Assembly (NCBI GenBank): GCA_026702755.1
Contig: JAPPBX010000112.1
Span: forward strand, 99,210 to 163,209
Source of the DNA: Candidatus Poribacteria bacterium
GTDB taxonomy: Bacteria > Poribacteria > WGA-4E > WGA-3G
Direction: 5' to 3'
DNA: 64,000 nt
In this document: one piece after another, positions 17,828 to 25,475 of the stretch
Position numbering within the stretch: position 1 is the stretch's first letter
How the letters are laid out: each line of letters begins with the position of its first letter
Made by a program: the position numbers and the translations under genes
Notes under the pieces: generated by a model
The model's input: only the letters and a program-made list of their open reading frames with translations
The model's database searches: none
Told to the model about the DNA's origin: nothing

Positions 17828-18717
17828 TGTTCCCTTACGAGAAGCGCACCGTCCTGCGTCGCGTACATAAGTTTTTCATCGTCCGCTGAAAAAGTCAATT
17901 CCCGAATGGCACCTTCCTGTACAGGAAACACGGATATAGGGTTATCGTCATCCACATTCCACAACTGAATGTAGTTATCTCGCCCGCCGCTTACAAGCAG
18001 TTCACCGTCGCCAGAGAAAGCCAACGCATTGACTGAATCGGCATGCCCTCTTAGAATGGAGAGGAGATGTTTACTTTCCAAATTCCACATCCGAACAAGC
18101 GTGTCCGAACCGCCGCTTGCCAATACTTCGTTCTGTGGTGAAAAAGCCAAAGCCAAAACAAGTCCGTCGTGCGCTGAAAAGGTGGAGAGCATCCTACCCG
18201 TTTCAATTTCCCATAAGCGAATCTTGCCGTCCGCACTCCCACTCGCGAGTGTTGTACCATCTGGCGAAAATGCCAAACTCCTAATTCGCCCGGGTGCTTC
18301 AGTAGAGGATGCGAGCAACCGTTCTGTGCGTTGATCCCATCCCGGAAGCGGAACGCCATCCGGTGAAGACGATGCTAATGCGTTCACCAGATTGGAATCC
18401 CCAGCCAGTGTTAGCACTTCTCGAGCGGTGGCAGTATCCCAGAGTCGGAGCGTATTGTCTTCACTCCCGCTGGCAAGCAGAGAATTATCTGGAGCAAATG
18501 CCACTGCCCGTATATGTTCTGTATAACCTGAGAGCATCGCGAATTGCGCGCCGCTGGCAGTATCGTATATCCAGATACGGCCATCACCGCCCGCAGCGAG
18601 CCGTGTGCCGTCTGGCGAGAAGGTAATAGCCATCACCTGCTTTCTATCAAACCTTGATTTGAGTCCCGGAGGTAACTCAGATTGGATGCAATTCTGGAAC
18701 ATTTCTGTCTTTTTCAT
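17824..18717 (-). CDS. WD40 beta-propeller protein
   Basis: 297 residues made of about seven WD40 blades with the typical AFSPDGxxLASGSxDxxIRLWD unit; there is no signal peptide or membrane segment, so it is predicted cytoplasmic. One interblade loop is longer (LVNALASSSPDGVPLPGWDQ, around 100-120). Such propellers are protein-binding scaffolds. It lies between an MDR dehydrogenase and a TIM-barrel epimerase and overlaps the latter by 4 nt, so a role organising or regulating these enzymes is possible but unproven. AGAGAG precedes ATG 18717. Confidence 0.8.
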   Translation of the reverse strand: MKKTEMFQNCIQSELPPGLKSRFDRKQVMAITFSPDGTRLAAGGDGRIWIYDTASGAQFAMLSGYTEHIRAVAFAPDNSLLASGSEDNTLRLWDTATAREVLTLAGDSNLVNALASSSPDGVPLPGWDQRTERLLASSTEAPGRIRSLAFSPDGTTLASGSADGKIRLWEIETGRMLSTFSAHDGLVLALAFSPQNEVLASGGSDTLVRMWNLESKHLLSILRGHADSVNALAFSGDGELLVSGGRDNYIQLWNVDDDNPISVFPVQEGAIRELTFSADDEKLMYATQDGALLVREQ

Positions 18718-18741
18718 AATAATTTCTCTCTTACTACCAAG

Positions 18742-19770
18742 TTAAGACGAAGAAGACCAATCCAAAACAACGCCTGTGTATACATTCGGTTCATTGAGAA
18801 GACCGTCGTAAGCCTGCTTAATCTGTTCCGGTTTGAGGCGATGCGAGATTAAGGGTTCAACGTGCAATTGCCCGCGTGCCATCCAGTCAAAGATAGTTTG
18901 CTGTTTGCTCCATTGAGAGGTTCGGTTCCCGATGTCTGGATACATCGGCACACACCATTCCAATGCGCCACGGATGGTAATCCATCGCAGATGCGTCTCG
19001 GAGAGCAGATCGGTCAGGTTTCCTTGGACTTCCACGCGCGGTGAACCAAGGATGATGAGTTGCCCATGATTAGCGGTAGCACGGAGTGCCTGCATAACGA
19101 CACCACTGTGTCCCACCGCATCAACAGTGATATTGCCAAGCCCACCACCCGTAATTTCCTCAACGTGTGCTTGCGCTTCGTCAGCATCGCCACCGACGGT
19201 ATGACGAATCCCACACCGCTGTGCAAGTTTCCGTCTCTCTGGCACCGGATCTACACCAATTACACGGCATCCGTGAATCTGAAACATCTGTGATGCCAGA
19301 TTTCCAACAAGCCCTAATCCAAAAACAACGACCCACGGGTTCGTCTCGATCTCCCCGACAATAATCGCGGTCATTGCAACGCCTGCCATCCGTGATGCTG
19401 CAACGACAGCCGGATCTACCGCTTCTCTGACAGGCGCGACCAGCCGATCTTGTGAATATCGAATCGTTGAAGCGTGCCTTCCATAAGTGAAAACCCGATC
19501 GCCGGGTGCTGCACGGTTGACCCCTGCACCGACTTCACGGACGATGCCGACATTCGCATAACCAGAACGCCACGGGTATTCACACCATGAACCCTTCTGA
19601 AAGACTTTCGGTTCTCTCCCTGTATAATTTGCGAGTTCCGTACCACTACTGATAAAGGTATATTCTGTGTCTATCAGCAATTCGTCGGAAGCAAGCACCG
19701 GTGCGTCTATATCGGCAGTCTGCAACTCCACTTGGTTCTGACCTGTTACAACAACCTCTCTTATTTTCAT
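18742..19770 (-). CDS. MDR-family dehydrogenase (sugar/threonine dehydrogenase-like)
   Basis: 342 residues. GroES-like N-terminal domain with FISSGTELANYTG in place of the catalytic-zinc motif and no four-Cys structural zinc loop; Rossmann motif GLGLVGNLASQ followed by VIGVDPVPERR (acidic residue after strand 2, so NAD(H)). The same non-zinc branch as 10008-10970. The substrate is likely a polyol or sugar because of the epimerase-like partner, but this is inference. The start overlaps the DUF202 stop by 4 nt (ATGA) and the WD40 gene follows 24 nt later. Confidence 0.85.
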   Translation of the reverse strand: MKIREVVVTGQNQVELQTADIDAPVLASDELLIDTEYTFISSGTELANYTGREPKVFQKGSWCEYPWRSGYANVGIVREVGAGVNRAAPGDRVFTYGRHASTIRYSQDRLVAPVREAVDPAVVAASRMAGVAMTAIIVGEIETNPWVVVFGLGLVGNLASQMFQIHGCRVIGVDPVPERRKLAQRCGIRHTVGGDADEAQAHVEEITGGGLGNITVDAVGHSGVVMQALRATANHGQLIILGSPRVEVQGNLTDLLSETHLRWITIRGALEWCVPMYPDIGNRTSQWSKQQTIFDWMARGQLHVEPLISHRLKPEQIKQAYDGLLNEPNVYTGVVLDWSSSS

Positions 19771-20093
19771 GATGCGTCTTTTTCTCCTAATTCTTCTAAT
19801 TCTTCCTGCTTAATCTTGTGGATCAGTGCTTGCATCCGTTTGTATCTGAAGAGTCCAACGAAGAAGGTCGCAATGCCGAGTAAGATGAAGATGATGCCAA
19901 TCGCCTCAAAAATGTGTGATTCAAAAATTTTGAGATGGACGAAAGATAAACCTGCGACGAATAGCGTCAGTGCCGTACGGATATAGGCAAGGAAGGTTCG
20001 CTCATTCGCGAGGATAGTCCGATCCGCAGCGAGATGGTCTCGCAGGATAAGTTGGTCTTCCAGTCCTGTGTAAGGCCTTGGTTTATCTGACAT
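19767..20093 (-). CDS. DUF202 (YidH-like) membrane protein
   Basis: 108 residues. The N-terminal signature DHLAADRTILANERTFLAY (about 19-37) and three membrane helices (about 38-55, 62-83 with a basic RYKRM end) are diagnostic of DUF202/YidH. The acidic C-terminal tail EELEELGEKDAS is cytoplasmic. Function unknown; in eukaryotes the domain is fused to phosphate/SPX modules. AAGGAACGAGTAA precedes the ATG. First gene of the operon 20093-16988, coupled to the MDR dehydrogenase by an ATGA overlap. Confidence 0.85.
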   Translation of the reverse strand: MSDKPRPYTGLEDQLILRDHLAADRTILANERTFLAYIRTALTLFVAGLSFVHLKIFESHIFEAIGIIFILLGIATFFVGLFRYKRMQALIHKIKQEELEELGEKDAS

Positions 20094-20174
20094 TTACTCG
20101 TTCCTTTTTTTAATTTTCCTTGCGGTTCGATAAGACCCATTTTTCCGAAACGATGACTCATAAGTTAAAAAACC

Positions 20175-20504
20175 TTAAAAGAGATTTAAAATAATGACAC
20201 CGGCGATCCATCCATAGAACGTCCGAATACACCGTAACCGCTTTGCTGTCCGCCGATATTCCGCTGTGTAACACGCGGGATTTTGGAAATAGAACGTTAA
20301 GCGTTTCGGCGTGGACAGATCAATTTTGGGTGCTAAGATGCTCATAACAAGGGTACTTACACCGAGAAACACAACATTTATTATAGGCAGGACACTGAGA
20401 ACCGCGCCAAATGCTATCCAACGCCACTTAGAAACACTGCGGGTTGCGTCAGTCCGTGCCACGTGGATCAGTGATGCGGATGGTGTTCTTGTTTCTGGAG
20501 CCAT
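20175..20504 (-). CDS. hypothetical small membrane protein
   Basis: 109 residues. A long hydrophobic stretch at about 28-60 (FGAVLSVLPIINVVFLGVST) and a second at the extreme C-terminus (GWIAGVIILNLF) with a Cys/Arg-rich loop between them (NPACYTAEYRRTAKRLRC). I do not recognise the family. It lies 81 nt upstream of the DUF202 gene in the same direction and could belong to that operon. No clear Shine-Dalgarno is seen before ATG 20504. The paired short hydrophobic segments argue for a real protein, at moderate confidence. Confidence 0.5.
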   Translation of the reverse strand: MAPETRTPSASLIHVARTDATRSVSKWRWIAFGAVLSVLPIINVVFLGVSTLVMSILAPKIDLSTPKRLTFYFQNPACYTAEYRRTAKRLRCIRTFYGWIAGVIILNLF

Positions 20505-20587
20505 GCGTGGTATCCGGATTGGAACGCGAAGCTCTCTTGTTCCGGTCCTTTACAACATTATAGAACGCCTTCTGCGCGCAACACGCA

Positions 20588-21331
20588 TTAGCCCTCGTAA
20601 CGCAAATTTTTCCCGTTGTCGGGACCCCCTTGATGCCAAACCCAGACATTACGAAAGTACGCCTGTTTCTCAGGAGGCAACCCTTCAATCACATGCTTCG
20701 GTACGGACGGCTTATGAAACTGACACCCAACGAAATTATAACAATTGAAGATAGCTATCCGTGGTCGATCTGGATTCTGCCACGCAACCCCGGAATGACA
20801 AAGATTTTCCGTAAAGATGATGACCGAACCTGGAGGACAACTGTACGTTTCAAAGAGCGGTGAATCTGTTTGCCGATGTGCTTCAGGAATTTGGAAATTT
20901 GCTTTATGGCTTCCCGGCAGGAATAGCGTGCCACCTTCACCTGCCTTGACTTCGTTCAATTCAAAGACAACTCGCGTCAGTGCGGAATATATTTTCCCCT
21001 CTCGACACTGGTAATTGAAATTGGGATTCACATTTCGCACACCACCGTGTGGTGGGGGACCGCCGTTTCCGACGGTGCGATAGGTAAACCAACTGGATTC
21101 CATCCGAACTTCTCCCAGAATTTCATGGAGAACGTCAAGCACGACAGGATGATCGATTAAAAACGAAGCCGTCCCACCCGGGAACTGTCGTTCATGCAGC
21201 GGTAAAGATTCCGGGTCTGTTCGGATTGTCTCAATTTGCGTTTTCAGTGCCGCAATTTCTGAAGGCTCTAAAACTTCAGGAATTAACAGGTAGCCTTTGA
21301 GATCGAAGATAAATTTTTGTTCTTCCGTCAT
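20588..21331 (-). CDS. PhyH-family protein with HxG metal motif
   Basis: 247 residues from ATG 21331 (GGGAGGAG 5 nt upstream; the longer frame starts at a TTG). The core shows GEGGTLFLPGSHK and a C-terminal distal His179 (LCHSGVAW) with Arg191 (RPRIAIF), as in the PhyH family. The position of the usual HxD is H95-G96-G97 (PPPHGGVRN), so the carboxylate ligand is missing. In Fe(II)/2-oxoglutarate halogenases such as WelO5 and BesD the same HxG leaves room for a halide. Whether this protein halogenates, has another ligand, or is inactive is open. A promoter lies at 21374-21401. Confidence 0.85.
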   Translation of the reverse strand: MTEEQKFIFDLKGYLLIPEVLEPSEIAALKTQIETIRTDPESLPLHERQFPGGTASFLIDHPVVLDVLHEILGEVRMESSWFTYRTVGNGGPPPHGGVRNVNPNFNYQCREGKIYSALTRVVFELNEVKAGEGGTLFLPGSHKANFQIPEAHRQTDSPLFETYSCPPGSVIIFTENLCHSGVAWQNPDRPRIAIFNCYNFVGCQFHKPSVPKHVIEGLPPEKQAYFRNVWVWHQGGPDNGKNLRYEG

Positions 21332-21373
21332 AGCACTCCTCCCTGACAAATAACACTTCCAGTCATGTTAACG

Positions 21374-21401
21374 ATTATATCAAATTTTGGGTTTAATTCA
21401 A
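21374..21401 (-). promoter_or_regulatory. promoter for PhyH (HxG) gene
   Basis: Minus strand TTGAAT (21396-21401), 16 nt, TATAAT (21374-21379); predicted leader of about 36 nt with a GGGAGGAG ribosome site. Confidence 0.65.
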
Positions 21402-21423
21402 AACGATTTTTTCGGAAGTACTC

Positions 21424-21444
21424 AGTTATCGGTTGTCAGTTGTC
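21424..21444. repeat. short 7-mer array
   Basis: AGTTATC, GGTTGTC, AGTTGTC in tandem, upstream of the TenA-like gene; no inverted partner was found nearby. Confidence 0.55.
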
Positions 21445-21537
21445 AGTAGGTAAGGGTTCGTGAAGGTGCAGCCTTAATTGTCCGAACCAGGATTCACAGG
21501 ATTCACTGAATGTCTCTAAAAAATAAATCACCTTTGT

Positions 21538-21567
21538 TTGACACTGAAGCATTCTATGTGCTATATT
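21538..21567 (+). promoter_or_regulatory. promoter for TenA/CADD-like operon
   Basis: TTGACA (21538-21543), 18 nt, TATATT (21562-21567). Predicted start near 21574 gives a leader of about 150 nt that contains the direct repeat 21591-21649. Confidence 0.65.
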
Positions 21568-21590
21568 AAAAGCATGCTATAAACAGCTTT

Positions 21591-21649
21591 TCGGTGTCGC
21601 TTGCAAACCGAAAACTTGCTATTCAAAAATCGGTGTCGCTTGCAAACCG
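21591..21649 (+). repeat. 20-bp direct repeat in leader of TenA-like gene
   Basis: TCGGTGTCGCTTGCAAACCG occurs at 21591-21610 and again at 21630-21649, 39 bp apart, between promoter and start codon. No thi-box consensus was found. Confidence 0.7.
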
Positions 21650-21720
21650 GAAATTGCTGTGTAAAGCATCAACGTCCCGTTGAACTTTATCCACACAAAA
21701 GAAATGGAGTACCCAATTTA

Positions 21721-22311
21721 ATGGATTTCAAACAAACGTTAGACAGCAAAATCGCAGATTATAACTTACTCAATCATCCCTTTTACCAAGCGTGGAGTGC
21801 TGGTGAGCTGCCAGTCGAAGCCTTACGATCCTATGCGCGTGAGTATGGGGCTTTTATTTCCATGATGCCAGCGGGTTGGGAGACCCTCAATGATGCCGAA
21901 ATAGCAGAAGAAGAGACCGAGCACATTGACTTGTGGGCTGATTTCGCTGCCGGACTTGATACCACTGTTACCGAAGCACAAATTCCGCAGGTGAAAGCAC
22001 TGATGGAAACAGCAGATGAACTCTTTTCAGAACCTACGACTGCCCTCGGCGCGCTCTATGCATTCGAGGTACAGCAACCAGCAACTGCCCAATCGAAACT
22101 CACAGGTTTAAAGGCATTCTACCAGCTCCCGAAATCGGTAGAACCTTACTTTGAAACGCATTCACACAATGAGCATGAAGCGGAGAAGCTGCTTGCGTAC
22201 ATCGGCGCGTTGCCGTCGGATTCGCACGGCACTGTCGTACAGGCGTGTGAGAAGATGAGTGCTGCCTTGTGGGATGCTCTCACAGGAATTCATGATGCCG
22301 AATGCACATGA
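21721..22311 (+). CDS. TenA/PqqC/CADD-like (heme-oxygenase-fold) protein
   Basis: 196 residues from ATG 21721 (GGAG 12 nt upstream); the frame open from TTG 21601 covers the direct-repeat leader and is not taken. All-helical fold with HPFYQAWSAG near the start, then EETEHIDLW, LYAFEVQQP and YFETHSHNEHEAE, positions that supply the Glu/His metal ligands in heme-oxygenase-like di-iron oxidases such as CADD. The last ligand motif departs from the usual HxxxD/ExxH (Ala where the final His is expected), so the metal site is uncertain. Alternatives are a TenA-type thiaminase or PqqC-like enzyme. Its 3' end overlaps the next gene by 20 nt. Confidence 0.7.
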   Translation: MDFKQTLDSKIADYNLLNHPFYQAWSAGELPVEALRSYAREYGAFISMMPAGWETLNDAEIAEEETEHIDLWADFAAGLDTTVTEAQIPQVKALMETADELFSEPTTALGALYAFEVQQPATAQSKLTGLKAFYQLPKSVEPYFETHSHNEHEAEKLLAYIGALPSDSHGTVVQACEKMSAALWDALTGIHDAECT

Positions 22312-22687
22312 TACGGTAAAGGCGTATTTTGACGCACTTATCGCTGGAGATGCTGAAACCCTCGTTGAAATGATGCTTCCTGCTGCCTACTATGTCAAGA
22401 TCGGTACCGATGCTGACGAGGTTGTTGAGGGAAGCGTGGGTATCACGACGTATTATCAAAACCACGTCGCGAGCACAGAGGATTTCAGCATTAAGTTTAT
22501 CAACCTTGACGTACAGGAACGGGACGATGTCGCGTGGTTCTACACACGTCAGGTCTGGCGACTCAAATGGCAAGGTACACCGGAAGAATTCGTGATGCGG
22601 ATGACGGGGGTCTTGGAAGAAACTGACGAGTCGTGGAAATTTGCGCAGATCCACGCCTCGATTGGTGTATCAACAACGGAGGACTAA
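22292..22687 (+). CDS. NTF2/SnoaL-like domain protein
   Basis: 131 residues from ATG 22292 (CAGGA about 5 nt upstream, inside the preceding gene). The N-terminal helix (DTVKAYFDALIAGDAETLVEMM) and following strands are the cone-shaped NTF2-like/SnoaL/DUF4440 fold; near the end WKFAQIHASIG is the typical last strand. Members bind or isomerise small hydrophobic molecules or act as ketosteroid-isomerase-like enzymes; no definite role. The ATG at 22295 is an equal alternative. Its stop overlaps the start of the antitoxin-like gene (TAATG). Confidence 0.75.
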   Translation: MMPNAHDTVKAYFDALIAGDAETLVEMMLPAAYYVKIGTDADEVVEGSVGITTYYQNHVASTEDFSIKFINLDVQERDDVAWFYTRQVWRLKWQGTPEEFVMRMTGVLEETDESWKFAQIHASIGVSTTED

Positions 22688-22956
22688 TGGTGATAACCCT
22701 TACTAAAGAAATTCAAAAAGCGATCAAGGATTCTCAGGAGGATCCTGTACGGTTAGTGGATCCAGAAACAAATGTGGAGTATGTTGTATTACCTGTTGAA
22801 ACGTTTGAACGGATGCGAAAAGGGGTATATTACGACGACGGGCCAATAACGGAGGAGGAACAAACTGCTTTGCTTATTGAGATGGGACTCAGTATTGGTT
22901 GGGATGATCCAGAGATGGACGTTTACAATGATCTTGATCCGCGGAGGGAATCATGA
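22687..22956 (+). CDS. putative antitoxin of a MazF/PemK-type module
   Basis: 89 residues from ATG 22687, with GGAGGA immediately before. It begins VITLTKEIQKAIKDSQEDPVR and is acidic towards the C-terminus (IGWDDPEMDVYNDLDP). I do not recognise a specific DNA-binding fold, but its size, acidity and an ATGA overlap with a downstream frame starting as a MazF/PemK toxin (22953) are the classic antitoxin-first arrangement. Since the toxin is truncated, this may be an orphan antitoxin. Function is inferred from context. Confidence 0.6.
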   Translation: MVITLTKEIQKAIKDSQEDPVRLVDPETNVEYVVLPVETFERMRKGVYYDDGPITEEEQTALLIEMGLSIGWDDPEMDVYNDLDPRRES

Positions 22957-23063
22957 AGGTACAACGTGGTGACATTGTCATTGTGAATTACCCATATAGT
23001 GACCACGCTTCAGAGAGGAAATACCCTTGCAAATTTCAACGATCTCTTTTGATGGCGACATGA
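22953..23063 (+). pseudogene. N-terminal remnant of a MazF/PemK-like toxin
   Basis: From ATG 22953 (ATGA overlap with the antitoxin-like gene) the frame reads MKVQRGDIVIVNYPYSD, the characteristic first strand of MazF/PemK toxins, which normally continues to a conserved RPALV. Here similarity fades after about residue 21 and the frame ends at TGA 23061-23063 after 36 codons, while the HAD gene begins in another frame at 23027. A deletion joining the toxin start to the HAD gene is the simplest reading. The ribonuclease core is absent. Confidence 0.7.
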
Positions 23064-23734
23064 CCCTGTGGGATTTTCGGAAAGTGATGCGGCATTCGCT
23101 CAAGCACACACTGGCGGAACTACAAAGACAGGTTCCAACAACGCGTGTTTTAGAACTAACAATCAACGAAATGATTGCGATTCGAGAGCAATTTGCTGAA
23201 GAGGTGAAGGGCAAAATCTGGAACCTTGAAGAAATCAGATTGCGTGCATTTGAGAGAACACTTGAACAAGTCGGTTGCCCAGATAAAGAACTCGCAGCCT
23301 ATCTAAATGCGATATATCGGAAACACCGTTTTGAAGATATAGAATTGTATCCTGATGTCATCCCAACCTTTGACGCTTTAGCACCGCATTTCAAGTTAGG
23401 ATTGCTCTCGAATGGGAACACCTACCCTGAACGCTGCGGACTTGAAGGATATTTCACCTTTGTTGTTTTTTCGCAAGATGTACAGGTTGAGAAACCAGAT
23501 CCAAGAATTTTTGAGATAACTGCCCAGCGAGCAGGTTGTGAACTCGCGCATCTCCTCCATGTAGGCGACTCCCTTGAAACCGATATTGCAGGCGCGCGGA
23601 GCGCAGGCGTGTCTTCCGTCTGGCTCAACCGAGAAGGTGTATTGAATGATACAGAAACTCGACCTGATTACGAAGTGGCTTCGTTGACTGAAATCCCTGA
23701 AATCATTCGGATGAGGAGGAAAAATAAAACATGA
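23027..23734 (+). CDS. HAD-superfamily hydrolase
   Basis: 235 residues from TTG 23027; no ATG exists that would keep motif I. All four HAD motifs are visible: I, D9-G-D11-M-T13 (SFDGDMTLWD); II, LLSNGNT; III, VEKPDPRIF (Lys); IV, HVGDSLETDIAGARSAG. A C1-type helical cap lies between I and II. It is expected to be a phosphatase of phosphorylated small molecules (5'-nucleotidase/phosphoglycolate phosphatase-like). GAGAGGAAA upstream could serve as ribosome site and lies in the toxin remnant. The start is ambiguous because of the deletion junction. Confidence 0.85.
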   Translation: MQISTISFDGDMTLWDFRKVMRHSLKHTLAELQRQVPTTRVLELTINEMIAIREQFAEEVKGKIWNLEEIRLRAFERTLEQVGCPDKELAAYLNAIYRKHRFEDIELYPDVIPTFDALAPHFKLGLLSNGNTYPERCGLEGYFTFVVFSQDVQVEKPDPRIFEITAQRAGCELAHLLHVGDSLETDIAGARSAGVSSVWLNREGVLNDTETRPDYEVASLTEIPEIIRMRRKNKT

Positions 23735-23853
23735 GAAGAGGTTTGGCAAAAAATTGAATTGCTGTTAGAAATTTCGAAAGAACGTTGATGGACTGAGGCT
23801 TATTTGCCTTTGTTGTGTTTCCCAATCTGAAGAATCTACAGTCCCAAAATCAC

Positions 23854-23883
23854 TTGTATAAAACTGTCTCTTTATGCTATCAT
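23854..23883 (+). promoter_or_regulatory. promoter abutting start codon (leaderless candidate)
   Basis: TTGTAT (23854-23859), 18 nt, TATCAT (23878-23883), then TATAAAT and ATG (23891). The predicted +1 is at about 23890; no Shine-Dalgarno is present. Confidence 0.6.
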
Positions 23884-23890
23884 TATAAAT

Positions 23891-24790
23891 ATGGAGCGCA
23901 CGAACGGCGTTACAACAAAAAATATCCTAAATATCACGAGGTCAAAGGAATCTCGACTTGCACTCGTAGAAAGCAATACGCCGGATGCCTTCCAGAAACT
24001 TTGTCGAGATTATTGGACGTGGCACTTCGACGCATCGCTATCCGATGCCACTCGGTTGCTGCTAAGTACAGAACTTGGCTGGGAGGCGATGCCGCAACTC
24101 ACAACACCACCCGTCGGTGAAGTCATCTCGCCACTCGGTTACGCGCTTTCATACGAAGATGAGGGTGTCCGAGATGCTGCGCTACAGGTGTTAGATGCGA
24201 CCGTTCGTATTCCTGCGGGGACAGCTTGTATCGGTGAAGAAGGCGCGCCTTTGGAGATGAACGGATTTGAACTCGGTGTTTATCCTGTAACGAATGCACA
24301 GTATCAACGATTCATTCAGGAGACTGGACATACACCACCGCAGGATTGGACAGATGGTGTCTATCCAGCGAACAGAGGTGATCACCCTGTTGTCTGGCTT
24401 ACGTGTGAAGATGCAGAGGCTTATGCGCGTTATATCGGTGGCAGGCTGCCGACATTTCCAGAATGGCAATACGCCGCACGTGGTGCTGATGATAGACTTT
24501 TCCCGTGGGGCTATGAAATTGATAAGCCGCGGTGCAACACCGCAGAACTCGGTGCGGGGACGACAACTCCGGTCGTTAGTTTCAGAGATGGCATAAGTCC
24601 GTTCGGTTGCTACGACATGGTGGGTAATGTCTGGGAATGGACAGACACAACTTATGATGATGAAGGCAATTTCCGAGTGGCGTGTGGTGGCGCATGGTAT
24701 TACAATCATAACTATAGTACCTGCACCAGTTATGACTTTTTTAGCAACGGATATGCGGAGTTTGTGATAGGATTCCGCATTGCGTGTTAG
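23891..24790 (+). CDS. SUMF1/formylglycine-generating-enzyme-like domain protein
   Basis: 299 residues. The SUMF1 fold covers about 105-299: FELGVYPVTNAQYQRFIQET, HPVVWLTCEDAEAYARYIGG, RLPTFPEWQYAARG, FPWGYEIDKPRCNTAE, DMVGNVWEWT and C-terminal GFRIAC. The N-terminal 100 residues are not recognised. In bona fide FGE two cysteines near the RGGSW motif bind copper; here that region reads ACGGAWYYNHNYSTC, with one late Cys and without the Arg, so sulfatase activation is unlikely and an EgtB-like or structural use of the fold is possible. No sulfatase is nearby. Stands alone behind its own promoter. Confidence 0.8.
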   Translation: MERTNGVTTKNILNITRSKESRLALVESNTPDAFQKLCRDYWTWHFDASLSDATRLLLSTELGWEAMPQLTTPPVGEVISPLGYALSYEDEGVRDAALQVLDATVRIPAGTACIGEEGAPLEMNGFELGVYPVTNAQYQRFIQETGHTPPQDWTDGVYPANRGDHPVVWLTCEDAEAYARYIGGRLPTFPEWQYAARGADDRLFPWGYEIDKPRCNTAELGAGTTTPVVSFRDGISPFGCYDMVGNVWEWTDTTYDDEGNFRVACGGAWYYNHNYSTCTSYDFFSNGYAEFVIGFRIAC

Positions 24791-24813
24791 TCAGTTTTTG
24801 TAGGAAAGTACAG

Positions 24814-25371
24814 ATGAAAGACAGCAAAATCGATACGGAACGTGCCTTAACACCTGAAGATTCTGCTGTGTCTTCAAATGAGACACAAGTGAAACTCATT
24901 CAGCGGGGGCACCTTGATATCCACACGCATCAAATCGCTGCTAAACACCTGAAGCAGGGTGCGGATGCTTTGAATGTCCGAAACTACGCGAAAGCAATCG
25001 AAGAATTTCAGCAGGTAATTCAACATAACCGTGAATCAGCTGAAGCACATTTCCATCTTGGTTTAGCTTATTTTATGCAGGGCGACTATGAGAAAGCAAT
25101 AGATGCCTACAAGATGGCAGTCGCGTGCGAACCAACCGAGGCGACAGCACATATCAATCTCGCAGCGACCTATCGCTTGCTCAAACGCTACGACGAGGCT
25201 GTTGAGGTTTATACGCGTGCCATCCATTTTATACCGGAGCACCCTGAATTATATTCTGAACTTGGGGCAGTCTATACGTTTCAAGGCAAGCGACGCGAAG
25301 CAGTTAGCGCATACAAAACAGCGATGAAGCTTAAATTGAAACTTCAATTAAATTTTGACGGGAATGCGTAA
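24814..25371 (+). CDS. TPR-repeat protein
   Basis: 185 residues from ATG 24814 (TAGGAAAG about 6 nt upstream; a longer GTG-started frame overlaps the previous gene). After a polar N-terminal 45 residues there are four tetratricopeptide repeats (about 50-180: ALNVRNYAKAIEEFQQVI, AHFHLGLAYFMQGDYEKAID, AHINLAATYRLLKRYDEAVE, LYSELGAVYTFQGKRREAVS). No signal peptide, so a cytoplasmic interaction scaffold is likely. The partner is unknown; it precedes the sigma factor operon by 104 bp. Confidence 0.8.
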   Translation: MKDSKIDTERALTPEDSAVSSNETQVKLIQRGHLDIHTHQIAAKHLKQGADALNVRNYAKAIEEFQQVIQHNRESAEAHFHLGLAYFMQGDYEKAIDAYKMAVACEPTEATAHINLAATYRLLKRYDEAVEVYTRAIHFIPEHPELYSELGAVYTFQGKRREAVSAYKTAMKLKLKLQLNFDGNA

Positions 25372-25475
25372 ACCAAACAGCAGTTCCACCCGTTACTATA
25401 AACGAATGGGCTGAGTCTACGGAGAGGCACATCACCGAAAATCACGCCTAACCCAACCGCAAGGAACATTAAAAA

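Larger units (their letters stand above)
21332..21720. other. 389-bp divergent intergenic region
   Basis: Contains the minus promoter 21374-21401, a three-unit 7-mer array at 21424-21444 (AGTTATC, GGTTGTC, AGTTGTC), the plus promoter 21538-21567, and a 20-bp direct repeat 21591-21649. No gene; the frame open from TTG 21601 lacks support upstream of ATG 21721. Confidence 0.6.

Noticed and set aside
20311..20748. Plus-strand ORF of 145 residues
   Set aside because: Lies antisense to a small membrane protein and the PhyH end; composition is that of a shadow.
21541..21720. TPP riboswitch upstream of the TenA-like gene
   Set aside because: No thi-box consensus (CUGAGA and partner) could be found; only the 20-bp direct repeat.
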